Shown here: piece by piece, positions 25,022 through 33,586 of the stretch | Numbering within the stretch: the stretch's first letter is position 1 | Layout: each line of letters opens with the position of its first letter | Source of the DNA: ZYF759 sp046297455 | Lineage (GTDB): Bacteria; Pseudomonadota; Alphaproteobacteria; Rhizobiales; Rhizobiaceae | DNA length: 64,000 bases | Assembly (NCBI GenBank): GCA_046297455.1 | Contig: JBKBIT010000021.1 | Location: 1-64,000, forward strand | Reading direction: 5' to 3' | Made by a program: the position numbers and the translations under genes | The notes under the pieces: generated by a model | Database searches by the model: none | Told to the model about the DNA's origin: nothing | The model's input: only the letters and a program-made list of their open reading frames with translations

Positions 25022-25627
25022 TCAGGCGACCATCGGGCAGTAGCCCGGCAGGGCACGAATGCTCTCCAGCCACCGAGATGTCGCTGGAAAGTCGCCAAGG
25101 TCGAAACCGCCATCGCCGGCGCAATGGGTGTAGGCATAAAGCGCGACATCGGCCACGCTTGGCTGCTCGCCAGCCAGATAGGGCGAAGAAGACAGTCGCT
25201 GTTCGACCACACCAAGGGCACGGTTGCCCTCTTTCAGGAGGGCGCTCAGCCGCTCGGGCGTCGTATCGGCCGCCAGAAGTGGATAGCGCAAGAGTGAGCG
25301 TCGCACGGCCACATAGGGCTCGTGACTGTATTGTTCGAAGAACATCCACTGAAAAGCGACGGCGCGTTCGTATCGATCTGTGGGCAGGAAGCGCGTACCG
25401 TCGGCAAGATAGCAGAGGATCGCATTCGACTCCGCCAGCAGGCGACCGTCTTCCAGCTCAAGGAGAGGTACCTTGCCGTTGGGGTTCTTCTGGCGGAAGG
25501 CCGGATCGCGCGTGCCGCCGTCTTGCGTGCTCACCTCGACATGACGAAAGGGGATGCCAAGCAAGGACAGCAGCAGCCGCGGCTTGTAGCAATTGCCGCT
25601 GTCAGTCATCCCGTAGACAATCATCAT
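25022..25627 (-). CDS. Glutathione S-transferase family protein
   Basis: A 201-residue protein with the thioredoxin-like N domain (MIVYGMTDSGNCYKPRLLLSLLG, NPNGKVPLLELEDGRLLAESNAIL near 50-72 with cis-Pro and the glutathione-contact Glu-Ser) and the helical C domain (PYLAGEQPSVADVALYAYTHCA near 150-170). It is probably a cytosolic detoxification enzyme. The Ser/Cys pair near residue 10 leaves the catalytic residue type open. Three in-frame ATGs lie close together; 25627 gives the best spacing from the GAAGGGG ribosome site. Confidence 0.9.
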   Translation of the reverse strand: MMIVYGMTDSGNCYKPRLLLSLLGIPFRHVEVSTQDGGTRDPAFRQKNPNGKVPLLELEDGRLLAESNAILCYLADGTRFLPTDRYERAVAFQWMFFEQYSHEPYVAVRRSLLRYPLLAADTTPERLSALLKEGNRALGVVEQRLSSSPYLAGEQPSVADVALYAYTHCAGDGGFDLGDFPATSRWLESIRALPGYCPMVA

Positions 25628-25726
25628 GATCATGGCCCCTTCGCGAGCAGCTATATTGAGGCCCCCGCTCGCCCGGCGCCAGTCAGAATGCTTGATGGCA
25701 GGGATCAGCAAAGCTGCTGAATGGCA

Positions 25727-26557
25727 TCAGCCGGTCAGCCTGATAATCGTCGCTTGCGATGCAACGCTGGCAGCCACCGGCTGCGGGCCCTGGCGGTGGC
25801 ACCGGGCAATGCCGGCAGCAAAGGCCGGCGCGATGAACGGTCCACAGGCCAGTCCGATGCCGGCGCGTTGCGCAATCTCCAGTTCGCCTTCTCTGGCAAC
25901 GCCCTCGATCATCACGGTGATCTCCTGCTGGCGCAGAAGGCCAACAAGGCTGCCCAGCAACCGACCCGCTGGATCGATGCCGGCCGCACGACGCAGCCAG
26001 CCGATGCCGAACTGGACGAAAGCGGGACGCACAACCTCGATCAAAGAACTGGCCGCGGTCGCATCACCGAAATCGGTGAGGCAGAGCGCGATGCCTGATC
26101 CGCGGAGCCTCTCGGCAATCACACCATTGTGTCGGACCTCATCGCTTGCCGACAGCTCGAACACCAGCTGACCCGGATCCACCATGCCGTCAGCGAACTC
26201 TTCCTCAAGCCGGCTCATGAAGACATCGAACAACGCCTCAGGCGCGGCGAGATGGCCCAGTTGCAGCCTCGAGCCGGCATCTTCGGTCAGGGCAAAATTG
26301 TGGATATGCGCGAGCGCGCAGGCAAGGTCGAAGGCCGGATCGCCGCTCGCAAGAGTGGTCCGGCCATCGGGGCACCGTATCGGTTGGCCGGCCAAGGTGC
26401 ATTCGGTTCGTGCCTTGAGTGCGACCTGACCAAAGCTGTCGCGACCAAGAGCCACGACAGGTTCGAACGCGGTCCGGGCGGTGATGCTTCCGCGCCTGAC
26501 ATGACAAAGGCCGATCTCATCGGCCGTCATGGCCGGCAACGAGGCGTGCTCGGTCAT
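25727..26557 (-). CDS. Degenerate EAL-domain protein
   Basis: This 276-residue protein aligns end to end with the EAL protein encoded 4 bp upstream, but key catalytic positions are gone. The EAL motif position reads KARTECTLAG, the DDFG motif is TDFG, the lysine that follows is Gln (VQFGIGWL), and the final Gln-Gly segment is altered. The Glu of FELS and of IEGV remain. It is therefore not expected to hydrolyse cyclic di-GMP but could bind it or sequester its neighbour. The ATG at 26557 has GGAGG eight bases upstream. Confidence 0.82.
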   Translation of the reverse strand: MTEHASLPAMTADEIGLCHVRRGSITARTAFEPVVALGRDSFGQVALKARTECTLAGQPIRCPDGRTTLASGDPAFDLACALAHIHNFALTEDAGSRLQLGHLAAPEALFDVFMSRLEEEFADGMVDPGQLVFELSASDEVRHNGVIAERLRGSGIALCLTDFGDATAASSLIEVVRPAFVQFGIGWLRRAAGIDPAGRLLGSLVGLLRQQEITVMIEGVAREGELEIAQRAGIGLACGPFIAPAFAAGIARCHRQGPQPVAASVASQATIIRLTG

Positions 26558-26561
26558 GACG

Positions 26562-27473
26562 TCAGCCTCCGAACCGACGACCGAATTGCGTCTGCTGCCT
26601 GCGCTTTCGGGAGAGCGGAGACGCGACTGCCGGCTGCGGGGTGGGACCTGGATTGCCTTTCTTCGGGGCGTCCTGCGCATCGGTGTGTTCACTCACGGCG
26701 AAGCTCGTGGGCGCCAGTTCGGGCCGGCCGAGGACAAATCCCTGGATCATGTCCGCGCCGACCGCTTCGGCGACTTCCAGCTGCCAGCCTTCCTCGAGAC
26801 CTTCGAAAACGATGCCGATGCCACGTTCATGGAACTGCTTGACCATGACGGACAGCAGCGCCTTGCCCGGTTCGGTATCCATCAGACGGTTCGCCCATGA
26901 AGCATCGAACTTCACGATATCGGGGCGCAGCGCCATCACCCGCTCCATGTCGGAGTCCTCGGCGCCGTAGTCGTCGACAGCGATTGCAAATCCGTGGTTC
27001 CGGCAGGCATCGACGAACTGGCGCAGTGCCTCCTGGAAGACCGACTTCTGTTCGGTGACCTCGCACACGATGCGCGAGGCTTCCAGCCGCGCCTCGTGCA
27101 GAACCAGGCGCATGTCGCGCAGCACCGCATCGATCAACTGGCGGTCGCCGAACAGAGACGGATCGAAATTGACGAATATCCTCTTGTCCTGCGGCAGAAA
27201 GGCACCCGCATTGAGCAGATGAAGCGTGCGGGCCAGGGTCTCGACGTGAAAACGGTCGGCGGCAGGCACCTGCAAAAAGAAATCCTGCGGCCGTTGCGGC
27301 AGCGCGCTCCGAAACGGACGCAACAATCCCTCAAAAGCGGCGACGGACAGCTTGCCGTCGGAAAAAGCGTAGATTGGCTGGAACGCGCTCTTCAACACAT
27401 AAGGACCCCACACGCCTTCGGACGTGCCGTCCTGAAGACGTACTATATGGGCCAGCCCTATGCTGCGCGGCAC
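26562..27473 (-). CDS. EAL-domain cyclic di-GMP phosphodiesterase
   Basis: A 303-residue cytosolic protein with one EAL domain (residues about 28-255). Catalytic elements are present: FEGLLRP (EXL), NFDPSL, CEVTEQ, VDDYGAED, VKFDASW, FEGLEE and the final MIQGFVLGRP. It should hydrolyse cyclic di-GMP. A Pro/Arg/Gln-rich tail of about 50 residues follows the domain. It lacks a GGDEF domain or membrane helix. It and the degenerate EAL gene are separated by four bases and look like a duplication that diverged. Confidence 0.88.
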   Translation of the reverse strand: MPRSIGLAHIVRLQDGTSEGVWGPYVLKSAFQPIYAFSDGKLSVAAFEGLLRPFRSALPQRPQDFFLQVPAADRFHVETLARTLHLLNAGAFLPQDKRIFVNFDPSLFGDRQLIDAVLRDMRLVLHEARLEASRIVCEVTEQKSVFQEALRQFVDACRNHGFAIAVDDYGAEDSDMERVMALRPDIVKFDASWANRLMDTEPGKALLSVMVKQFHERGIGIVFEGLEEGWQLEVAEAVGADMIQGFVLGRPELAPTSFAVSEHTDAQDAPKKGNPGPTPQPAVASPLSRKRRQQTQFGRRFGG

Positions 27474-27660
27474 TGTTCGAACCCCTGCACGCGGGTTTGT
27501 GTTCTTGACGGTTCAAGACAGCGTGAAGCCCAATTGGTTTATTTGACGTTAAGGTTTGTACCCTGCGCAGTGGCGCGATGCCATGACAGCCCTTGCGGAG
27601 CGCGCGCCGATCGGACAATAGAGCACTCGCCTTTTCCGTTCACCTTCGGGAGCCGACATC

Positions 27661-28863
27661 ATGGCCTTTCTCGCCGATGCCCTGTCACGCATCAAGCCGT
27701 CCGCCACAATCGCCGTGCAGCAGAAGGCGCGGGAACTGAAAGCCGCCGGACGCGACGTCATCGGCCTGGGCGCGGGCGAGCCCGATTTCGACACACCGGA
27801 CAACATCAAGCAGGCCGCTGTCGAAGCGATCAAGCGCGGCGAGACCAAGTATCCGCCCGTCTCCGGCATCGCGCCCCTGCGCGAAGCGATCGCCGCCAAG
27901 TTCAAGCGCGAGAACGGTCTCGACTACAAGCCCGAGCAGACCATCGTCGGCACGGGCGGCAAGCAGATTCTGTTCAACGCCTTCATGGCCACGCTCAACC
28001 CGGGTGATGAAGTCATCATCCCGACACCCTACTGGGTCAGCTATCCGGAGATGGTGGCGCTTTGCGGCGGCACACCCGTCTTTGCCGAAACCACCATCGA
28101 GAACGGTTTCAAGCTGACGGCCGAGGCTCTGGAGAAGGCAATCACGCCGAAGACCAAGTGGCTGATCATGAACTCGCCGTCCAACCCGTCGGGCGCTGCC
28201 TACACGGAAGCCGAGTTGCGCGCTCTGGCCGACGTGCTGATGCGGCACGACCATGTCTGGACGCTGACCGACGACATGTATGAGCACCTGACCTATGGCG
28301 ACTTCGTCTTCACGACGCTGGCCCAGGTCGAGCCGGGGCTCTACGAGCGCACGCTGACCATGAATGGCGTATCGAAGGCCTATGCCATGACCGGCTGGCG
28401 CATCGGCTATGCGGCCGGACCGCTGCAACTCATCAAGGCGATGGACACGATCCAGGGCCAGCAGACCTCGGGCGCGTGCACCATTGCCCAGTGGGCGGCG
28501 GTTGAAGCGCTCAATGGCCCGCAGGACTTCGTGACCAGGAACAAGACCATATTCCAGGGTCGGCGCGACCTCGTCGTTTCCATGCTCAACCAGGCAACAG
28601 GCATCGAATGCCCGGTCCCGGAAGGCGCCTTCTATGTCTACCCCTCTTGTGCGGGACTGATCGGCAAGAAGGGACCATCGGGCAAGACGATCGAAAACGA
28701 CGCGGACTTCGTCACCGAATTGCTGGAGGCCGAAAGCGTGGCTGTCGTGCACGGATCGGCTTTCGGGCTTGGGCCGAACTTCCGCATTTCCTATGCGACT
28801 TCGGAAGAACTGCTCGAGGAGGCCTGCGGCCGCATCCAGCGTTTTGCCGCATCGCTTCGCTAG
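27661..28863 (+). CDS. aatA: Aspartate/aromatic aminotransferase (pyridoxal phosphate)
   Basis: The 400-residue class I aminotransferase has the substrate loop GAGEPDFDTPDNIK near residue 37, NSPSNPSGAAYT near 173, the PLP lysine in MNGVSKAYAMTGWRIGYAAGP near 240 and the carboxylate-binding Arg in FRISYATSEE near 375. It matches the alphaproteobacterial AatA type that uses aspartate, and sometimes prephenate or aromatic acids. No ribosome site close to consensus is visible beyond a short GGGAG upstream. It stands alone with a hairpin after it. Confidence 0.94.
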   Translation: MAFLADALSRIKPSATIAVQQKARELKAAGRDVIGLGAGEPDFDTPDNIKQAAVEAIKRGETKYPPVSGIAPLREAIAAKFKRENGLDYKPEQTIVGTGGKQILFNAFMATLNPGDEVIIPTPYWVSYPEMVALCGGTPVFAETTIENGFKLTAEALEKAITPKTKWLIMNSPSNPSGAAYTEAELRALADVLMRHDHVWTLTDDMYEHLTYGDFVFTTLAQVEPGLYERTLTMNGVSKAYAMTGWRIGYAAGPLQLIKAMDTIQGQQTSGACTIAQWAAVEALNGPQDFVTRNKTIFQGRRDLVVSMLNQATGIECPVPEGAFYVYPSCAGLIGKKGPSGKTIENDADFVTELLEAESVAVVHGSAFGLGPNFRISYATSEELLEEACGRIQRFAASLR

Positions 28864-28912
28864 GACAACTAGCCGCCTCTCTGCGCGGAAATCATGGAAC
28901 TCGACAAGAGGT

Positions 28913-28929
28913 CGGGCGCTGAGCGCCCG
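28913..28929 (+). terminator. GC-rich hairpin after the aminotransferase
   Basis: Arms 28913-28920 and 28922-28929 are exact 8-bp reverse complements (7 pairs once a 3-nt loop is allowed), 50 bases after the stop. No T run follows, so it is only a possible terminator. Confidence 0.4.
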
Positions 28930-29083
28930 GCCGCACGGGATTTCGGCAACCACTTGCCGAAATGCTAAAGCCATGTGACGATGCCTGCGTGCCGCCGAAG
29001 GGAGGAGACCGTCGGCGCTCGCGACGGCCGCCAGGGCCGGCCGCCGCTCATGTTGGTCAGCGTGAGAGGGAGGTCGGAAGATC

Positions 29084-31135
29084 ATGGGAAACCGTGCGGG
29101 CAAAAGAGCCACGGGACCGAAATGCGTCGCCATTGTCGGTCCCTTCGCAAGCGGCAAGACAACCCTGCTGGAGGCCATCCTGGCCCGAACCGGCGCTATC
29201 CCCCGACAGAACCCCGTCTCTTCCGGCAACACGGTCGGCGACCATTCGCCCGAAGCGCGCGCCCACGCGATGAGCGTCGAGGCAAGTTTCGCCACCGTCG
29301 ACTTCATGGGCGAAAGCATCACCTTCGTCGACTGCCCGGGATCGATCGAGTTTGCCTTTGAAGCGATGCCGGTGCTGGCCGCCTGCGACATGGCAATTGT
29401 TGTTGCCGAAGCCGACGACAAGAAACTGCCGGCCCTGCAACTGATCATGCGCGAACTCGACCGCCAGGGCATCCCGCGCATGATGTTCCTCAACAAGGTC
29501 GACAAATCGACCGAAGGCGTGCGCGACACGCTGAAGATGCTGCAGCCGGCGAGTTCCACCCCCCTGCTTCTGAGGCAGATCCCGCTTCGCCAGGACGGCA
29601 TCGTGATCGGCTCGATCGACCTCGCGCTAGAGCGGGCCTATGTCTACCGCGAACATGCCCCCAGCGAGATTGCCGAAATCCCCGACGACGAGAAGGCACG
29701 CGAGGTAGAGGCGCGGTTCTCGATGCTGGAGACGCTGGCCGATCACGACGACGCGCTGATGGAACAATTGCTGGAGGAGATAGAGCCGCCGCGCGACACC
29801 ATCTTCGACGATCTGGCAGCAGACCTGCGCGAGGGCACCGTGACGCCGGTTCTGATCGGCGCCGCGGAAAAGGGCAACGGCGTGCTGCGTCTGTTGAAGG
29901 CAATCCGCCATGACGCGCCTGACATCGCCGCCACGAGGCGACGGCTCTCACTGGAACAGGGAGACCGGACGCTGTTTCAGGTGATGAAGACGATCCATAC
30001 ACCACATGGCGGCAAGCTGTCGGTCGCGCGCGTGCTCTCCGGCTCCGTTGCCGATGCAGCCGACATTATGAGCGCGGGCGGCGCCAGCGGCCGGGTATCC
30101 GGCCTGTACCGATTGATGGGCAGGGATCAGACCAAGCTGGCCAAGGCCGATGCGGGCGACACGGTGGCGCTCGGCAAGCTGGACGATGTCGCGACCGGCG
30201 ACACACTCTCGACCGCCAAGGATCAGGCCACCGCGCTGGCCGAGCGGGAGTTGCCGCCACCGGTCTACGCCGTCGCGCTGCGACCCCGCGAACGCAAGGA
30301 CGAGGTCAAGTTGTCAACCTCGCTGCAGCGGCTTGCAGAGGAAGACCCCTCGCTGAGGATCGAGCACAATCAGGAGACAGGCGAGACGCTGCTTTCCGGC
30401 AACGGCGAGATGCATTTGCGTGTCGCGATCGAGAGACTGGAGAGCAAGTACCAGATCACGGTCGAGTCACATCGCCCGAACATTCCCTATGCCGAGACGA
30501 TCCGGAAATCGGTGACCCAGCGCGGGCGCCACAAGAAACAGTCCGGCGGCCACGGTCAGTTTGGCGACGTGGTTCTCGACATAAAGCCCCTGCCCCGCGG
30601 CACCGGCTTCGAGTTCACCGATACAATCACCGGCGGCGTGGTGCCGAAGCAGTATATTCCTTCGGTGGAAACCGGCGTCCGGGAATATCTGAAATCGGGT
30701 CCCCTGGGCTTTCCCGTTGTCGACATCGCCGTCAACCTGGCCGACGGCTCCTATCATTCGGTCGATTCCTCGGACATGGCGTTCCAGCTTGCCGCGCGCC
30801 TGGGCATGAAGGAGGGCATGGCGGCGTGCTCGCCGGTCCTTCTCGAGCCCATCCTGAAGGTAGAAGTGTATACACCGTCCGATGCGACAGCCCGCATCAC
30901 GGCCATCATCTCTCAGCGCCGGGGACAGATCCTGGGCTTCGATGCAAGATCGGGCTGGCCCGGCTGGGACGTTGTCGAGGCGATGATGCCGCAAGCCGAG
31001 ATCGGCGACCTGATCATCGAGCTGCGATCTGCAACGGCGGGAGTTGCATCCTACACCGCGCGTTTCGACCATCTTTCGGAACTGACCGGGCGCCTCGCCG
31101 ACGATGTGCTGAACAGCCACGGCAAGGCCGCCTGA
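29084..31135 (+). CDS. Elongation factor G-like GTPase paralogue
   Basis: This 683-residue protein is collinear with EF-G. G1 is GPFASGKTT, G3 is DCPGS, G4 is NKVD, followed by the EF-G domains II-V (GHGQFGDVVLDIKP near 485, SSDMAFQLAARLGMKEGM near 565, RRGQILGFDARSGW near 620). Two departures from translational EF-G matter: the catalytic His after the G3 glycine (DxPGH) is Ser, and the switch I segment lacks the RGIT motif. Rhizobial genomes often carry such a second EF-G-like gene, whose role is unknown. It may bind ribosomes with altered GTPase timing. It stands alone. Confidence 0.9.
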   Translation: MGNRAGKRATGPKCVAIVGPFASGKTTLLEAILARTGAIPRQNPVSSGNTVGDHSPEARAHAMSVEASFATVDFMGESITFVDCPGSIEFAFEAMPVLAACDMAIVVAEADDKKLPALQLIMRELDRQGIPRMMFLNKVDKSTEGVRDTLKMLQPASSTPLLLRQIPLRQDGIVIGSIDLALERAYVYREHAPSEIAEIPDDEKAREVEARFSMLETLADHDDALMEQLLEEIEPPRDTIFDDLAADLREGTVTPVLIGAAEKGNGVLRLLKAIRHDAPDIAATRRRLSLEQGDRTLFQVMKTIHTPHGGKLSVARVLSGSVADAADIMSAGGASGRVSGLYRLMGRDQTKLAKADAGDTVALGKLDDVATGDTLSTAKDQATALAERELPPPVYAVALRPRERKDEVKLSTSLQRLAEEDPSLRIEHNQETGETLLSGNGEMHLRVAIERLESKYQITVESHRPNIPYAETIRKSVTQRGRHKKQSGGHGQFGDVVLDIKPLPRGTGFEFTDTITGGVVPKQYIPSVETGVREYLKSGPLGFPVVDIAVNLADGSYHSVDSSDMAFQLAARLGMKEGMAACSPVLLEPILKVEVYTPSDATARITAIISQRRGQILGFDARSGWPGWDVVEAMMPQAEIGDLIIELRSATAGVASYTARFDHLSELTGRLADDVLNSHGKAA

Positions 31136-31152
31136 GCCGGCAGCCGGGCGAC

Positions 31153-31268
31153 CAAAAAAAAAGCCGGATCAAGTGATCCGGCTAGTTAATGGAAGTGCCC
31201 GTTAAGGCTGAACCTCCAGAGGGGAACACTCAAGGGCGCCAATGGGAGGAGAAATGCGCCCCGGAGAT
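31153..31268 (-). ncRNA. abcR: AbcR-type (alpha-r15) trans-acting small RNA
   Basis: On the minus strand a promoter (TTGTTA at 31298-31303, 17 bases, CATATG at 31275-31280) predicts a start near 31268. The transcript would carry a CTCCTCCC motif and a GTTCCCCTCT motif, which look like the two unpaired anti-Shine-Dalgarno motifs described for AbcR RNAs, and ends in a terminator (perfect 10-bp stem, 31162-31171 with 31174-31183, then nine U). Length is about 116 nt, the size expected for AbcR. In Agrobacterium and Sinorhizobium these RNAs sit beside a LysR gene, as here. Known role: with Hfq they repress ABC-transporter mRNAs. A single copy is present. Confidence 0.82.
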
Positions 31269-31323
31269 GTTCAACATATGGGCGAAGACTGCCCGTTTAA
31301 CAAGCACCAGGCCATGCAATCCT

Positions 31324-31343
31324 GCCATGCGATTCTGCATGGC
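31324..31343. promoter_or_regulatory. Palindromic candidate operator upstream of abcR
   Basis: Arms 31324-31330 and 31337-31343 are exact 7-bp reverse complements (GCCATGC and GCATGGC) with six bases between. The centre is about 65 bases upstream of the predicted abcR start, where LysR-type activators commonly bind. A further direct half-site, CCATGC, lies just to the left. In Brucella the LysR protein VtlR directly activates abcR2, so binding by the adjacent regulator is a reasonable inference. Confidence 0.5.
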
Positions 31344-31490
31344 ACAGGAATTGCGCATTATCTGCGTTTTCCTGTGGCAATTATGGAACAGCATTAGGCA
31401 ATCTTTCGGTCGCCCGGGCGAATCCGAAACGCCACAAGTCGATCAAATAAAGCGAATCACTTGGAAAAGACGAATCGGATCGATCGTTCT

Positions 31491-32411
31491 TCAGAACGAC
31501 CAACCTCTTGCCTTGGACAGTAGAAAATCCCGAAACGCATTTAGCCGCGCCTGGTTCTTCATCGAAGTCGGATAGCAGAAATAGGTATCGAAAGACGGAA
31601 CTTCGAGGTCCGGCATCACCTGAACGAGGCCCGACTGTTTCTCGACGACGTAGTCGGGAAGCATTGCGATCCCCGCACCTTGCTGAACAGCCCGCTTGAT
31701 CGACAGAATATTATTGATCTGCAAGGTCGCCAGGCGCTTTGTTCCATCGGGCATGGCTGCCGTCTCCAGCCAGTTCATGTCCGCCAGGTGGCTGGGCACG
31801 AATTCGCCGAAGGTGACCAGCCGATGATTGTCCAGCTCATCGATCGACGCCGGCTTGCCGTAGCGACCGACATAGCCTGGTGAGGCGTAGAGATGGAAAT
31901 GCACGGTAAAGAGCTTGCGCTGGATGAGATCCGGCTGCTGCGGCTGGCGGAAGCGGATCGCACAGTCGGCCTGGCGTGGGGTCAACTCCAATTCCTCGTT
32001 GGTGAGGATCAGCTGGAGCTGAATATCCGGATAAAGATCGAGGAATTCCGGAATCCTGTCGGTGAGCCAGCCCGAGCCGAGACCGACGGTCGTCGTCACC
32101 CGAAGCAGCCCGGATGGACGGTCCTTCGTCTCTGTCAATCGCAGCCTGACGGTCTCCAGCTTCATCAGCACGTCGTTGGCTGTCTGGAACAGGATCTCGC
32201 CCTGCTCCGTCATTTCCAGCCCGCGCGCGTGGCGGTGAAACAGCGGCACGCCGACTTCCTGCTCCAGCGCGCTCACCTGACGTGAAATGGCCGACTGCGA
32301 AAGACGCAGCTTTTCGGCGGCGTGGGTGAAGGAGCCGGCCTCGGCGGCGGCCTGGAAGACCCGCAGCTTGTCCCAGTCGAGTGCAGTGTTGGAACGTCCG
32401 GTGACCGGCAC
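31491..32411 (-). CDS. lsrB: LysR family regulator, LsrB/VtlR type
   Basis: A 306-residue LysR protein with an N-terminal winged helix-turn-helix (LRVFQAAAEAGSFTHAAEKLRLSQSAISRQVSALE cut across residues 16-50) and a periplasmic-binding-like effector domain from about 95 (LRVTTTVGLGSGWLTDRIPEF). The end PSFDTYFCYP...FRDFLLSKARGW and the HRHARGLEMTEQGE segment are typical of Sinorhizobium LsrB and Brucella VtlR, regulators of LPS, oxidative stress and host interaction. It lies 11 bp downstream of trxB on the same strand, and abcR lies downstream on the same strand. Confidence 0.88.
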   Translation of the reverse strand: MPVTGRSNTALDWDKLRVFQAAAEAGSFTHAAEKLRLSQSAISRQVSALEQEVGVPLFHRHARGLEMTEQGEILFQTANDVLMKLETVRLRLTETKDRPSGLLRVTTTVGLGSGWLTDRIPEFLDLYPDIQLQLILTNEELELTPRQADCAIRFRQPQQPDLIQRKLFTVHFHLYASPGYVGRYGKPASIDELDNHRLVTFGEFVPSHLADMNWLETAAMPDGTKRLATLQINNILSIKRAVQQGAGIAMLPDYVVEKQSGLVQVMPDLEVPSFDTYFCYPTSMKNQARLNAFRDFLLSKARGWSF

Positions 32412-32422
32412 TATAGGGCCCC

Positions 32423-33397
32423 TTATTCTGCCGCTTGCCGGTGCAGGGCGGATTCGGCGATGTAGCGTTCCGCCTCCAGTGCTGCCATGCAGCCGAGCCC
32501 CGCAGCCGTCACTGCTTGACGGTAGACATCATCGGTCACGTCGCCAGCGGCAAAGACGCCGGGAATGCTGGTGCGGGTGGAATCCGCCTCTGTCCAAATA
32601 TAGCCGCCCGCCTTCTGCCTGAGCTTGCCAGCGAACAGCTCTACGGCGGGCGCATGACCGATGGCAACGAAGACGCCATCGGTCGTCATGTCGGTCACTT
32701 CGCCCGACTTCACGTTGCGGATCTTCAATCCGGTAACCGACGGCGGCAACGGCGCCTTGCCAGCCTCGCCGACGATCTCGTCCACGACATGGTCCCAGAT
32801 CACCTTCACGTTTTCCTTGGCCGACAGCCGCTCCCGCAGGATGCGCTCGGCGCGGAACTCATCCCGCCGATGGATCACGGTGACGCTGCGCGCCAGATTG
32901 GACAGGTACAGCGCCTCTTCCACTGCGGTGTTGCCGCCGCCAACCACGACCACGTCCTTGCCGCGATAGAAGAAACCATCGCAGGTCGCACAGGCCGATA
33001 CGCCAAAGCCCATGAAGCTCTGTTCGCTCGACAGCCCCAGCCACTTGGCCTGGGCGCCTGTCGCGATGATCAGGGCATCGGCGCTGTATACAGCTCCCGA
33101 ATCCGTGATCACCCTGAACGGCGAGGCGCCAAGCTCGACCTCGGTGACGATGTCATTGACGATCGTCGTGCCGACATGTTCGGCCTGCTTGAGCATCTGC
33201 TCCATCAGCCAGGGACCCTGTATAGGGTCGGCGAATCCCGGATAGTTTTCCACGTCCGTCGTGATCGTCAGCTGGCCGCCCTGCTGCAGGCCCGCGATCA
33301 GAATGGGATCGAGCATGGCGCGCGCGGCATAGATGGCGGCGGTATAGCCGGCCGGCCCCGAACCGATGATGAGGACCGGGGCGTGGGTGACGGTCAT
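32423..33397 (-). CDS. trxB: Thioredoxin-disulfide reductase TrxB
   Basis: A 324-residue flavoprotein that reduces thioredoxin with NADPH. The N-terminal FAD site is IIGSGPAGYTAAIYAARA, the redox-active pair is ACATCDGFFYRG near residue 138, the NADPH site is VVVGGGNTAVEEALYL near 155, and the C-terminal FAD motif is GVFAAGDVTDDVYRQAVTAAGLGC. The ATG at 33397 is preferred to an upstream one at 33436, which only adds nonconserved residues. The linked LsrB-type regulator and Lrp are conserved neighbours in rhizobia. Confidence 0.97.
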   Translation of the reverse strand: MTVTHAPVLIIGSGPAGYTAAIYAARAMLDPILIAGLQQGGQLTITTDVENYPGFADPIQGPWLMEQMLKQAEHVGTTIVNDIVTEVELGASPFRVITDSGAVYSADALIIATGAQAKWLGLSSEQSFMGFGVSACATCDGFFYRGKDVVVVGGGNTAVEEALYLSNLARSVTVIHRRDEFRAERILRERLSAKENVKVIWDHVVDEIVGEAGKAPLPPSVTGLKIRNVKSGEVTDMTTDGVFVAIGHAPAVELFAGKLRQKAGGYIWTEADSTRTSIPGVFAAGDVTDDVYRQAVTAAGLGCMAALEAERYIAESALHRQAAE

Positions 33398-33586
33398 GGG
33401 ATGGCCCTTTCCTGAAAAGCTTCCGGCGCAGCACAAGGCTTGCTCGCGCCGCTTCTAATCTAGGTGTCGACCCGCCTGTCGTGCAAGGCTCGCAGGGCGC
33501 TGGCGCACAGGTTAAACGGTCGCGGGTCCGCAATGACGGTCCGGTGGCGCGGGATTGGGCAGGTTGCCTGACAAAGAGCCGCGGCT

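Noticed and set aside
31189..31575. Plus-strand open frame of 128 codons overlapping the AbcR gene
   Set aside because: It lacks a credible start site and lies antisense to the sRNA and to the end of the LysR gene.
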